This document shows, one piece after another, positions 24,083 through 32,481 of a stretch of 34,118 nucleotides of DNA. A model generated the notes under the pieces. It was not told the origin of the DNA and made no database searches. It saw only the letters and a program-made list of their open reading frames with translations. The stretch spans positions 1-34,118 of the forward strand of contig JANYLR010000078.1 of assembly GCA_025363715.1 (NCBI GenBank), written 5' to 3'. Source of the stretch: Holophagaceae bacterium. Lineage in GTDB: Bacteria > Acidobacteriota > Holophagae > Holophagales > Holophagaceae. Each line of letters begins with the position of its first letter. Positions within the stretch are counted from its first letter, which is position 1. Both the position numbers and the translations under genes were made by a program.

Positions 24083-25075
24083 GTGGTGACCAAACCCGTC
24101 AAGCGTCGCACCGGCTCCTTGGACCATCTCGCGGCGCTGTCCGATCTGCTCCAGGCGAGCGTGACCGATTCCGCGAAACTGTTCGAGGCTGGCTTGGCGC
24201 TGCTGGTGCAGGCCCTCGGGGTGGACCGCGCCCTGCTCACACGGATGACCGGGCTGGGCTACGAAGTCTTCTGGTGGGCCACGGCCCCCGGGGCCAGCAT
24301 GGATGGCATCTTCGAAGCGCCGGAAAAGGGCTTCTGCCCCTTCGTGGTGGCCCATTCCGAGCGGTCCCTCACCATCAAGGATGCCGCCGCGGAAATCCGC
24401 TGGCGCAAATCCCCGGGGTTCCTGGATCTGGGCATCCGCGCCTATGCAGGCGTGGCGCTGAAGGTCGGCGACCAGGCCCACGGCACGCTTTGCGTGCAGC
24501 ATCACGCGCCCCGGGCTTTCACCCGCGCCGAGTTGGCCCTGCTGAAGACCATGGGACATCTCATGTCCAGGGCCCTGGAATCCGAGAACCTGAAACGGGA
24601 GCTTCAATCGGCCCTGGATGCCCTGGAACTCAGCAGCGCCATCGTGGAAGACAGCGCCCTCCTGAGCCGACGCTCGGGCCTGCCAAACCGGAGGTACCTC
24701 GACATCTGGCTGCGCTCCTCGTTGTTCATGGCCCGGCGGCGCAGGGAACCCATGGCCCTGGCGCTATGGTCCCAGCCCATGGTAGCGGGCACCAAGGGAC
24801 GCCTCGCAGCGACCGCGAGCCACCTGCGCGGCGAGGATCTGCTAGTGGAGCTTTCCGCGGATCAGTACCTGCTGCTTCTGCCCCACACCAGCGAAACGGG
24901 CGCGGATGTGCTGCTGGCGCGCCTCCGGGAAACGGTGGGACATCACCCCACCGGCGCCGCCTTGTGGCTCCCGGATGGGAAGGACATGACCATGAAGTCG
25001 GCTTTGCGCCGTGTCGCCAAAGCCTTTACTGACGCCAATCGCGAAGGGTTGCCGCTTCTCTGGAACCACGGCTGA
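24083..25075 (+). CDS. GAF domain protein with degenerate GGDEF domain
   Basis: A 330-residue cytosolic signalling protein. Residues about 13-168 form a GAF sensor domain. Residues about 191-325 align with a GGDEF domain: SGLPNRRYLD (198-207) matches the conserved TGLPNRR region, and DLLVELSADQY (252-262) aligns with the DLVARLGGDEF motif. The active-site GGDEF is therefore SADQY (258-262), so diguanylate cyclase activity is not expected; binding of GTP or c-di-GMP as a sensor, or a structural role, is possible. Start GTG 24083 has GGAGA at 24071-24075; GTG 24086 is an alternative. It is a single gene, with no operon partner evident. Confidence 0.85.
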   Translation: MVTKPVKRRTGSLDHLAALSDLLQASVTDSAKLFEAGLALLVQALGVDRALLTRMTGLGYEVFWWATAPGASMDGIFEAPEKGFCPFVVAHSERSLTIKDAAAEIRWRKSPGFLDLGIRAYAGVALKVGDQAHGTLCVQHHAPRAFTRAELALLKTMGHLMSRALESENLKRELQSALDALELSSAIVEDSALLSRRSGLPNRRYLDIWLRSSLFMARRRREPMALALWSQPMVAGTKGRLAATASHLRGEDLLVELSADQYLLLLPHTSETGADVLLARLRETVGHHPTGAALWLPDGKDMTMKSALRRVAKAFTDANREGLPLLWNHG

Positions 25076-25172
25076 AGCGGGTGTCTAGGCCTCCGCGCTG
25101 GTCGCTGCCCCGCGTCCGTGGGATCATGGAAAGCTCTGGTACGACGGTACGAGCTCGGCTCTTTGGAGGTGG

Positions 25173-27239
25173 ATGTTGGACACTCCGACCCTGGTGAAAG
25201 CGGCCCTGAACGCGCTGGATGGACAAGCAGACCCCAGCCGGGAGGATCTGTGCCACTGGTACGAGCTGATGCACCTGGGCCGCATCCTGGATGACAAGGC
25301 CCCGAACTATCTGAAGCAGGCCATCGGCTGGTCGTACCACGCACCTTGCGGCGGGCACGACGGGATCCAGCTGGCGGCAGGCCTGGCCTTCCGGCCCGGT
25401 CGCGACTTCCTCTTCCCCTACTACCGCGATCTGCTGACCTGCCTGGCCGGAGGCATCACGCCGGAGGAGATCATCCTCAACGGCATCTCGAAGGCCACCG
25501 ATGTGGCCGGTGCCGGCCGCCACATGAGCAACCATTTCGGCAAGCCCTCCATCGGCATCCAGAACGTCTCCAGCCTCACGGGCAATCACACGCAGCACGC
25601 CGTGGGCCTGGCCCGGGCGGTCAAGTACTACGACCGGGAGTCCATCGTGTTCTGCAGCCAGGGTGAGTCCTCGCTGTCAGAAGGCTACTGCTTCGAAAGC
25701 ATCAACGGGGCGGACCGGGAACAGCTGCCCCTGGTGTTCATCGTCCAGGACAATGGCTATGGCATCTCCGTGCCCAAGCATGACCAGAGCGCCAACGACC
25801 ACATCTGCGACAACTTCAGCGGTTTCCACAACCTGAGGATCATCAAGTGCAACGGCCTGGATCTGCCGGATTCCATGCGCGCCATGGAAGAGGCCCTGGC
25901 CTATGTCCGCACGGGCAAGGGCCCGGCCATGGTCTACGCCACCTGCGTGCGCATCGGCAGCCATTCCAATTCGGACCGGCATGAGCTCTACCGCGACGAA
26001 GAGGAACGCGCCGCAGCCAAGGCCAAGGATCCCCTGCCCCGCTTCCGCGCCTACTGCCTGGAACATGGCCTCAGTGAGGAGGAACTGCGCGCCATCGAGA
26101 TCGACAACCAGGCCCGGTACCTGGCCGCCCATGACAAGGCCATGGCCGCGCCCAATCCGGATCCGGCCAGCATCTACGATTTCGTGATCCCGGAGGGCTG
26201 GATTTCTGATCAGTACCCCGAGGGCACCCACCGGAAAGTGGGCCCGACCCTCAGTGTCATCGCGGCCCTGAACCAGACGTTGAAAGAGGAGTTCCGGCAC
26301 AACCCCGACACCTTCATCTGGGGCCAGGACATGGCCAACAAGGAGAAGGGGGGCATCTTCAACGTATCAAAGGGCCTCCAGCAGGAATTCGGCGAGAAGC
26401 GCGTCTTCAACGGGCCCATCGCCGAGGACTTCATCGTCGGAACGGCCAATGGCTTCTCCCGGCTCAACGACAAGATCCGCGTCGTGGTCGAGGGCGCCGA
26501 GTTCGCCGACTACATCTGGCCTGCCGCCGAGCAGATCGTGGAGACCAGCCACGACTACTGGCGCAGCAACGGCCAGTTCTCGCCCAACATCACCATCCGC
26601 ATCGCCTCCGGCGGCTACATCGGCGGCGGCCTCTACCACTCGCAGAATGTCGAAGGCTGGCTCACCACCCTGCCCGGCATCCGGGTCGTCGTGCCGGCCT
26701 TCGCGGATGACGCCGCGGGCCTGCTCCGCACGGCCATCCGCAGCCGGGGCACCACCCTCTATCTCGAGCCGAAGTTCCTCTACAACGCGAAAATGGCCCA
26801 TGCCTTCGTGCCACCGGACTTCGCCGTGCCCTTCGGCAAGGCCCGGGTCCGCCGCGAGGGCACGGACCTCACCATCCTCACCTTTGGCACCCCTGTGCAC
26901 TTCGCCCTGGAAGCCGCGGCCAAGCTGGAGAAGGAGGATGGGAAGTCCGTCGAGGTCATCGACCTCCGCTGCCTCAGCCCCCTGGATACGGACGCCATCA
27001 TCAGGTCCGTCAAGAAGACCCACCGGGTGCTGATCGCCCACGAGGACAAGGTCTTCGGCGGCTTCGGCGGCGAGCTGGCGGCTATCGCCGCCTCGGAATG
27101 CTTCGTCTGGCTCGACGCCCCCGTGGAGCGGGTGGGCTCGGAATTCACCCCCGTCGGCTTCAGCCGCATCCTCGAGCGCGCCATCCTCCCAAACACCGAC
27201 AAAGTTCTGGCCGCCGCCCGCAAGGTTCTTTCGTTCTGA
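25173..27239 (+). CDS. 2-oxoacid dehydrogenase E1, alpha and beta subunits fused
   Basis: A 688-residue thiamine-diphosphate enzyme in which the E1 alpha part (about 1-340) and E1 beta part (about 355-688) are one chain. It most resembles the branched-chain 2-oxoacid (2-oxoisovalerate) dehydrogenase E1, decarboxylating 2-oxoacids and passing the acyl group to a lipoyl-E2. The ThDP/Mg motif, normally GDG...NN, reads GESSLSEG (164-171) and DNGYGIS (193-199). The beta part has the E1 beta C-terminal (transketolase C) features, VIDLRCLSPLD and HEDKVFGGFGGE. GGAGGTG just upstream supports ATG 25173. No E2 or E3 gene lies in the window. Fused E1 proteins are known in several phyla; substrate choice (branched-chain versus pyruvate) is inference. 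Confidence 0.9.
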   Translation: MLDTPTLVKAALNALDGQADPSREDLCHWYELMHLGRILDDKAPNYLKQAIGWSYHAPCGGHDGIQLAAGLAFRPGRDFLFPYYRDLLTCLAGGITPEEIILNGISKATDVAGAGRHMSNHFGKPSIGIQNVSSLTGNHTQHAVGLARAVKYYDRESIVFCSQGESSLSEGYCFESINGADREQLPLVFIVQDNGYGISVPKHDQSANDHICDNFSGFHNLRIIKCNGLDLPDSMRAMEEALAYVRTGKGPAMVYATCVRIGSHSNSDRHELYRDEEERAAAKAKDPLPRFRAYCLEHGLSEEELRAIEIDNQARYLAAHDKAMAAPNPDPASIYDFVIPEGWISDQYPEGTHRKVGPTLSVIAALNQTLKEEFRHNPDTFIWGQDMANKEKGGIFNVSKGLQQEFGEKRVFNGPIAEDFIVGTANGFSRLNDKIRVVVEGAEFADYIWPAAEQIVETSHDYWRSNGQFSPNITIRIASGGYIGGGLYHSQNVEGWLTTLPGIRVVVPAFADDAAGLLRTAIRSRGTTLYLEPKFLYNAKMAHAFVPPDFAVPFGKARVRREGTDLTILTFGTPVHFALEAAAKLEKEDGKSVEVIDLRCLSPLDTDAIIRSVKKTHRVLIAHEDKVFGGFGGELAAIAASECFVWLDAPVERVGSEFTPVGFSRILERAILPNTDKVLAAARKVLSF

Positions 27240-27250
27240 ACAAAAACAGG

Positions 27251-27319
27251 TCCACAGATTTCACAGATTCACACAGATTTCTTTCGTCCTTAATCTGTGG
27301 AATCTGTGAAATCTGTGGA
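27251..27319. repeat. CACAG-type intergenic inverted repeat, copy 2
   Basis: A hairpin between the E1 and metallo-beta-lactamase-fold genes. A 19-bp perfect arm, TCCACAGATTTCACAGATT (27251-27269), pairs with 27301-27319. An inner 8-bp arm (27272-27279 CACAGATT) pairs with 27292-27299. It is AT-rich against GC-rich flanks and is the second of three similar elements. It could end transcription of the E1 gene, but the ribosome binding site of the next gene is only ~24 bases away. Confidence 0.85.
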
Positions 27320-27353
27320 TGAATCAGTTCTCTTTCTCTTGCAAGGAGTCTCC

Positions 27354-28208
27354 ATGCAGTTCGGTCCTTGGGATGTGCAGATCGTCAGCGGGGGCACGTT
27401 CAGGCTGGATGGCGGCGCCATGTTCGGCACGGTGCCCAAGGTGGTGTGGAGCAAGGTCTACCCCGCCGACGAGGAGAACCAGATCCTCATGGCCACCAAC
27501 TGCCTGCTCATCCGTGGCGAAGTGGGCGGCCGGAAGCACGTCATCCTCGTGGACAACGGCAACGGCGACAAGGAGACCGACGACTTCATGGCCCGCTTCA
27601 AGTTCGAGGGCCGGGGCGTGCTGGACGCCGGCCTCGCGAAGCATAGCGTGAGACCCGCGGACATCACCCTCTGCCTCCTGACCCACCTGCACTTCGATCA
27701 CGCGGGCGGCAGCACCCGCTTCGATGCGAACGGGAAGACCGTCCCCAGCTTCCCCAACGCTCGGTACGTGGTGCAGGCCAAAGATCTCACCGACGCGAAG
27801 CATCCCCACCTGCGGGTGAAGGCCAGCTACCTCCCCCAGAACTGGGAGCCCCTGGAGGCCGCGGGCCTCCTCGATACGGTGGCGGGCACGACCGAGGTCC
27901 TGCCTGGCATCTCCGTCCGTCCCGCTCCGGGCCACATCGAAGGCCTGCAGAACGTGGTGATCGAGGGAGGCGGCCGACGCCTAGTCTACCTGGCGGATCT
28001 CATCCCCACCGCCCGCCACATCCAGCCCGCCTGGGTCATGGGCTACGACCTGGACGTGGTCACCTGCGTCAACGAGCGCCAGAAGCTCCTTGAGGAAGTC
28101 ACTGGCACCGGCACCATCTGTGTTTTCGAGCATGACCCTGACATCCCCGCAGGCACGGTCAGCCGAGATGCGAAGGGGAAGTACCTGGTGGCGCCGGTCA
28201 GCCTATAG
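27354..28208 (+). CDS. Metallo-beta-lactamase-fold hydrolase
   Basis: A 284-residue hydrolase with the metal motif HLHFDH (111-116) and later conserved APGH (around 197-200), then a conserved Asp in LADLIP and a C-terminal His in EHDPD. It is cytosolic, with no signal peptide. The group includes quorum-quenching lactonases, glyoxalase II and other metal hydrolases, and the sequence does not decide which. AAGGAG at 27343-27348 supports ATG 27354; a longer frame starting at 27297 would run through the intergenic repeat and is rejected. Confidence 0.9.
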   Translation: MQFGPWDVQIVSGGTFRLDGGAMFGTVPKVVWSKVYPADEENQILMATNCLLIRGEVGGRKHVILVDNGNGDKETDDFMARFKFEGRGVLDAGLAKHSVRPADITLCLLTHLHFDHAGGSTRFDANGKTVPSFPNARYVVQAKDLTDAKHPHLRVKASYLPQNWEPLEAAGLLDTVAGTTEVLPGISVRPAPGHIEGLQNVVIEGGGRRLVYLADLIPTARHIQPAWVMGYDLDVVTCVNERQKLLEEVTGTGTICVFEHDPDIPAGTVSRDAKGKYLVAPVSL

Positions 28209-28332
28209 GCCTTTCCGTTCCAGCAGCCCATCGCCCTGGCTTGATTCGCGGGAGGCCGAGTCGGCCTATGGACCAGGAAGGGGGTAAATTAGAATAGAAT
28301 CAGTCGAACCAATTGAAGACAAGGCGGTGGGC

Positions 28333-29667
28333 ATGACTCCAGAAGATCGGGCTTTCCGCGATTTTGCAGAGCTGTCATCAGACTGGTTCTGGGAGCAGGA
28401 TGCGGAATTCCGCTTTTCCCGTTTTTTTGGTGTTTCCCCCGAGAAACTGTACCGGGCCCAAAGCGATTTCATTGGCAGGCGCCGCTGGGACATGCCCATC
28501 GCGGGGTTCACCGCGGAGCAGCTTGCCGAGCATATTGCCACCTGCGAGCGGCACGAGCCATTCCGCGATTTCGAATACACAGCGACGGGTCTCGGCGGAG
28601 TTCTCCAGTACTACTCGGTCAGCGGCATGCCGATGTTCAACGGGCTGGGCGAATTCAGCGGCTACCACGGCGTCGCCCGCAACATCAGCAACTTGCGGCT
28701 GGCTGAACTCGCGCTTAAGGAGAGCGTGCGGCAGCTATCGCAACTCGTGGATGGGAGTCCGGTGCCGACCTTTGTGATCGACGCCGAACATAAGGTCACC
28801 CACTGGAACCGGGCTTGCGAACGGCTGACCGGATTGTGCCGAAATGATGTGCTTGGCCAGACCTATGCCTGGAAGGCCTTCTACTCTGAGCCACGGCCGC
28901 TCATGGCCGACCATGTGGTTTCCGGAGCAGAGGAAGCCGTCATCGCTGAGCACTACCAGACCTTCAGCCGCTCCGCCCTGATTTCCGATGCGGTGGAAGC
29001 CGAAGCCTTCTTCCCGAACATGGGGGAAAGCGGACGATGGCTCTTTTTCACAGCGGCTCCGTTGCGCGATTCTGAATCCAGGCTGACTGGAGCCATCGAA
29101 ACGCTGGAGGACATCACCGAACAGCGGACGGCCCAAGCCGCGCTCGAAAAACTGGCTTCGCGCGATGGCCTGACCGGAATCGCCAACCGCCGCTGCTTCG
29201 ACGAAAAGATCAGCCTGGAGTGGAAGCGCACCAGGCGTGATTCGCAATGCCTGTCATTGCTCATCCTCGATATCGACCACTTCAAAATCTACAACGACAC
29301 CTACGGCCACCCGGCCGGCGACCGTTGCCTGCGACAAATCGCAGGCGCGCTGGAGTCCGTGTTGTTCCGCCCCAGCGATATGGTCGCCCGCTACGGCGGC
29401 GAGGAATTCGCCATGATTCTGCCGGGTTCCAATAGGGAGGGCGCGGCCGTCGTTGCCAGGCGCATCCTGGACCGTGTCGCCGAGCTGACCATACCCCACA
29501 GCGGGGAGGCCGGTGGCCACGTGACGCTCAGCATCGGCATCGCCACGGCACAGGCACAGACCGGCATGACGCCTGATGGTCTGATCTCCTCGGCCGACAA
29601 GGCTCTCTACCGAGCCAAGGAGGGCGGGCGGAACCGATTTATCGCAGACCATCCCCAGGTCGGATAA
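28333..29667 (+). CDS. PAS-PAS-GGDEF diguanylate cyclase
   Basis: A 444-residue sensor cyclase making c-di-GMP from GTP. Two PAS domains (about 5-125 and 130-265) precede a GGDEF domain (about 275-440). The active-site motif is GGEEF (355-359), an active variant, and RPSD (346-349) lies exactly five residues before it, which is the RxxD inhibitory site, so product inhibition is likely. TGIANRRCFD (281-290) marks the domain start. No membrane helix is seen, so it should be cytosolic. AAGG (28321-28324) supports ATG 28333 over GTG 28327. The two TAGAAT strings (28290-28300) may be part of a promoter, but no -35 is convincing. Confidence 0.93.
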   Translation: MTPEDRAFRDFAELSSDWFWEQDAEFRFSRFFGVSPEKLYRAQSDFIGRRRWDMPIAGFTAEQLAEHIATCERHEPFRDFEYTATGLGGVLQYYSVSGMPMFNGLGEFSGYHGVARNISNLRLAELALKESVRQLSQLVDGSPVPTFVIDAEHKVTHWNRACERLTGLCRNDVLGQTYAWKAFYSEPRPLMADHVVSGAEEAVIAEHYQTFSRSALISDAVEAEAFFPNMGESGRWLFFTAAPLRDSESRLTGAIETLEDITEQRTAQAALEKLASRDGLTGIANRRCFDEKISLEWKRTRRDSQCLSLLILDIDHFKIYNDTYGHPAGDRCLRQIAGALESVLFRPSDMVARYGGEEFAMILPGSNREGAAVVARRILDRVAELTIPHSGEAGGHVTLSIGIATAQAQTGMTPDGLISSADKALYRAKEGGRNRFIADHPQVG

Positions 29668-29772
29668 GGGTCCGTCCGGAGGCCATGGTGAGACCGGCGC
29701 TTCCCAAGGAAACGGGAATCCGCGGATAAACGCCCGTTGGAGGCATCCAAGGAGCAGCCGTTCGGAGGCCCC

Positions 29773-30882
29773 ATGCGTCCGTGGATCTCGTGCTGCATTC
29801 TGATCCTCCTTATCGCCTGCGGGCATGGCGGGACCAGCGATGCTCCCCCCTCGACTCCGCCGGGCGGGGGAACCTTCAGCATCACCCCGGTGGTTTCAGG
29901 CCTTTCCCAGCCCACGGCCATGGCCCTGGTTCCCGATGGCCGCATCCTGGTCTGCGAGCAGGGAGGCAGCCTGCGGGTCATCAAGGGGGGCGCCCTCCTC
30001 GCCACGCCGTTCCTGACCGTCCCCACCAGTCCCACCGGAGAGCGGGGCCTCATTGGGGTGACGGTGGATCCGGCCTTCTCTGCCAACGGCTTTGTGTATG
30101 TCTACTACACCGCCACCACCCCGAATCCGCACAACCGCATCAGCCGCTTCACTGGGTCCGGGGACCTGACCCTGCCTGGCAGCGAGGCAATCCTGCTGGA
30201 CCTGGATGATCTGAGCACCGCCACCAACCACAATGGCGGCGCGCTGCACTTCGGGCCCGACGGCAAGCTCTACGCCGGCGTGGGTGAGAACGCCAACGGC
30301 AGCCATGCGCAGGTCCTGACGAATCTCCTGGGCAAACTGCTTCGCCTCAACCCCGACGGCAGCGTTCCCGGGGACAACCCCCTGCTGACCCAGACCACCG
30401 GGAAGAACCGGCTCATCTGGGCCCTGGGGCTCCGCAACCCCTACACCTTCGCCTTCCAGCCCGGCACCGGGCGACTCCTGATCAACGATGTGGGCCAGAG
30501 CACCTGGGAGGAGATCAACCTGGGCCGGGCCGGCGCCAACTATGGCTGGCCCGCCACCGAGGGGCTCACCACCAATCCGGCCTATGATTCCCCGGTCTAC
30601 GCCTATCCCCACAGCGGCGGCACCGTGAACGGCTGTTCGATCGTTGGCGCCGCATTCTACAACCCCGCCACGCCCGCTTTCCCGGCGGCCTTCCTGGGCA
30701 AGTTCCTCTTCATGGACTATTGCGGGGGCTGGATCCGAACGCTGGATCCCGCCACGGGGACCGTCACCGACTGGCTGACAGGGTTCACCAATCCCGTGGA
30801 TCTGCGGGTGGCGGAGGACGGTTCGGTGCTGGTGCTGTCCCGCGGCGGGGGCGCCCTGCAGCGGGTGACCTACACACCCTGA
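29773..30882 (+). CDS. PQQ-dependent sugar dehydrogenase-like lipoprotein
   Basis: A 369-residue secreted beta-propeller protein of the glucose/sorbosone dehydrogenase (soluble GDH-like) family. A short signal with lipobox LIAC and Cys16 makes it a likely lipoprotein, followed by a Ser/Thr/Pro/Gly linker. Propeller features are GERGLIGVTVDPAF (89-102), NHNGGALHFGPDGKLY with H153, and GLRNPYTFAF with R221-N222, matching catalytic and PQQ-contact residues of the sGDH family. It needs imported or host-made PQQ; no pqq genes are in the window. Substrate is unknown. GGAGG at 29764-29768 supports ATG 29773. A convergent GlcG-family gene ends 60 bases beyond. Confidence 0.88.
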   Translation: MRPWISCCILILLIACGHGGTSDAPPSTPPGGGTFSITPVVSGLSQPTAMALVPDGRILVCEQGGSLRVIKGGALLATPFLTVPTSPTGERGLIGVTVDPAFSANGFVYVYYTATTPNPHNRISRFTGSGDLTLPGSEAILLDLDDLSTATNHNGGALHFGPDGKLYAGVGENANGSHAQVLTNLLGKLLRLNPDGSVPGDNPLLTQTTGKNRLIWALGLRNPYTFAFQPGTGRLLINDVGQSTWEEINLGRAGANYGWPATEGLTTNPAYDSPVYAYPHSGGTVNGCSIVGAAFYNPATPAFPAAFLGKFLFMDYCGGWIRTLDPATGTVTDWLTGFTNPVDLRVAEDGSVLVLSRGGGALQRVTYTP

Positions 30883-30942
30883 CCCCCGGTCCGGAGAACC
30901 GGAAGCAGCCAGCAAAGTTTTGGATGCAGCCCGCGGTACCGG

Positions 30943-31431
30943 CTATTTCACCGCGTCCGCGCCGACTTGGGCCACCTGCGCATCCTGCTGGGATGACCCC
31001 CCGGAAGCCGCGATGGCGCCAATCACCTTACCCTCCACCAGGATCGGAACGCCACCTTCCAGTACACCCGCATCACCGGTCAGATTCAGCAGGCGCAGGT
31101 GCACACCCCCCTGGGCGATGAGGTCCTGCCAGGCCTTGGTCGGGCGGCGGAAGGCGGCCGCGGAACGAGCCTTGTCCCTGGCCACATCGATCGAACCGAA
31201 CTGGGTGTTCTCCAGTCGCTGGAGTAGGACCAGATGCCCCCCGGAATCGACAACGGCAATCACCATGTTCCAGTTGTTCTTCTTGGCTTCCGATTCAGCG
31301 GCGGCCATCGCCTTCTTAGCCAGCTCGAGCGTAATCGGCAGGCCGTAGGGCGGCGGTGTCTGGGCCTGGGCGGCGGTCCCTAGAGCAACCACCGCCGTCA
31401 GAAGCAAGGCAGAGACCTTCAGATGGATCAT
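30943..31431 (-). CDS. Exported GlcG/HbpS family protein
   Basis: A 162-residue protein of the GlcG/HbpS (DUF336) family with an N-terminal signal peptide (MIHLKVSALLLTAVVALGTA...), so it should be extracytoplasmic. Family features are ELAKKAMAAAESEAKKN, VVDSGGHLV, FRRPTKAW, and the LEGGVPI and SSQQDAQVA stretches. Some members bind haem or help redox sensing; others accompany glycolate oxidase genes, which are absent here. GGAGGAGG just upstream supports ATG 31431; a longer frame from 31470 would precede the signal peptide. It converges on the PQQ-type lipoprotein gene, and a link between the two is speculation. Confidence 0.88.
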   Translation of the reverse strand: MIHLKVSALLLTAVVALGTAAQAQTPPPYGLPITLELAKKAMAAAESEAKKNNWNMVIAVVDSGGHLVLLQRLENTQFGSIDVARDKARSAAAFRRPTKAWQDLIAQGGVHLRLLNLTGDAGVLEGGVPILVEGKVIGAIAASGGSSQQDAQVAQVGADAVK

Positions 31432-31470
31432 GGCGCCTCCTCCAATAAACGTGTCTGGACAATAACCCAA

Positions 31471-31837
31471 GATTAGGTCGCCCTGGCCAGAAACAAGTGT
31501 TTTCGATTAAAAAGGTTCGTCCGGGGTTTCAGGGAAAGCGGGAACGCCGAGGATCCAGAGTGCCGGGGAGCACAGAGAGAACTGCCACGGGCAGGTTCCA
31601 TCGAGAGAGCGCCTGGGCATCCAAGCCGGGCTGGTTACGGAAGACACAGAATTCCACAGAGGACACGGAAGGAGCCGTGGCCCTCACCGCACGGGCCCGC
31701 CGTAGGCGGTTTTCGGAGCGGACGCCCCTGTCTTGTTCCGTGTCTTCCAGCTTTCTTCCGTGTCTTCCGCGACCAGCGCTTTGCTCCGTGACCCCCCCCA
31801 CGGGGAGACCGCCCATTCTGTGGCTGCGCCTGCCGGC
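31471..31837. other. Non-coding stretch between GlcG-family and PAS genes
   Basis: This stretch of about 370 bp carries no convincing gene. It is AT-richer just upstream of the GlcG-family gene (31440-31530), where a promoter for that gene should lie but is not clearly recognisable. From 31638 onward it holds the third CACAG-type inverted repeat. Open frames here are short and lack protein resemblance. Confidence 0.5.
31638..31769. repeat. CACAG-type intergenic inverted repeat, copy 3 (degenerate)
   Basis: CGGAAGACAC (31638-31647) pairs with GTGTCTTCCG (31760-31769), ten bases. GGACACGGAA (31661-31670) matches TTCCGTGTCT-like strings at 31736-31745 and 31756-31765 with one mismatch each. Arms also carry CCACAGAGGACAC, as in copy 1. 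The loop is long and GC-rich, so it is a looser, probably older copy. Confidence 0.65.
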
Positions 31838-32464
31838 TCAGGTCGCCTCGGGAAAGAACTTCTCCCGGCAGCCGGGACAAATCCCATGGGTGAAATCCGC
31901 CGAGGAATGGTCACGGATATAGGCCTCGATCTGAATCCAGTAGCCCTGGTCATCCCGGATGTTCTTGCAGTTCGCGCAGATTGGGAGCAGTCCGGACAGG
32001 GTCCGCACCTGGGCCAGTGCACTCTGCAGGTCCTGGATGAGCTGTTCCCGCTCCTGCTCCACCCGCTTCCGGTCGGTGATGTCCTTGGAGATACACACCA
32101 CCGAAGTGACCAGACCGTCGGAATCGAGGATGGGCTTCACCGAGGTGAGGAAGAACCGGTCCGCTTCCCGGGCCATGGGAACCCGCACTTCGAACACGAT
32201 GGTCTCCGCCGTGGCGAAGCTCCTCTTCACGACGGTCATGCGCTTCTCGGCCTCATCAGGCGGGAAGATGTCATAGATCCGGAGGCCGATGACCTCCTCC
32301 GGCTCCCGGTCGAAATGGGAGGAGAAGGCCCGGTTCACGTAGCGGTAGGTGCCGTCCTCGAGGATGTTGAAGATGGGATCCGTGGATTCATCCAGGACGC
32401 TCTCCAGCACCCCGGCGCGGTTCAGCTTCGTTCCTTCCTCTTTGGCCGGGTCGGGCGGGTTCAT
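31838..32464 (-). CDS. PAS domain protein with C-terminal CxxC/CxxC module
   Basis: A 208-residue cytosolic protein. A PAS domain (about 17-135) is followed by a short coiled coil (about 133-158) and a C-terminal module with C163-x2-C166 and C196-x2-C199 around a conserved GYW-x-QIE stretch (174-180). This LPICANCK...GICPGC tail occurs after sensor or receiver domains in many bacteria. Four cysteines suggest a metal or redox site, but its function is not known to me. There is no kinase or GGDEF domain. ATG 32464 is chosen, with AGG six bases upstream; ATG 32470 is in frame. The response-regulator gene ends 17 bases upstream, so they form an operon and may act together. Confidence 0.85.
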   Translation of the reverse strand: MNPPDPAKEEGTKLNRAGVLESVLDESTDPIFNILEDGTYRYVNRAFSSHFDREPEEVIGLRIYDIFPPDEAEKRMTVVKRSFATAETIVFEVRVPMAREADRFFLTSVKPILDSDGLVTSVVCISKDITDRKRVEQEREQLIQDLQSALAQVRTLSGLLPICANCKNIRDDQGYWIQIEAYIRDHSSADFTHGICPGCREKFFPEAT

Positions 32465-32481
32465 ATCCATCCTGTTCCGGA

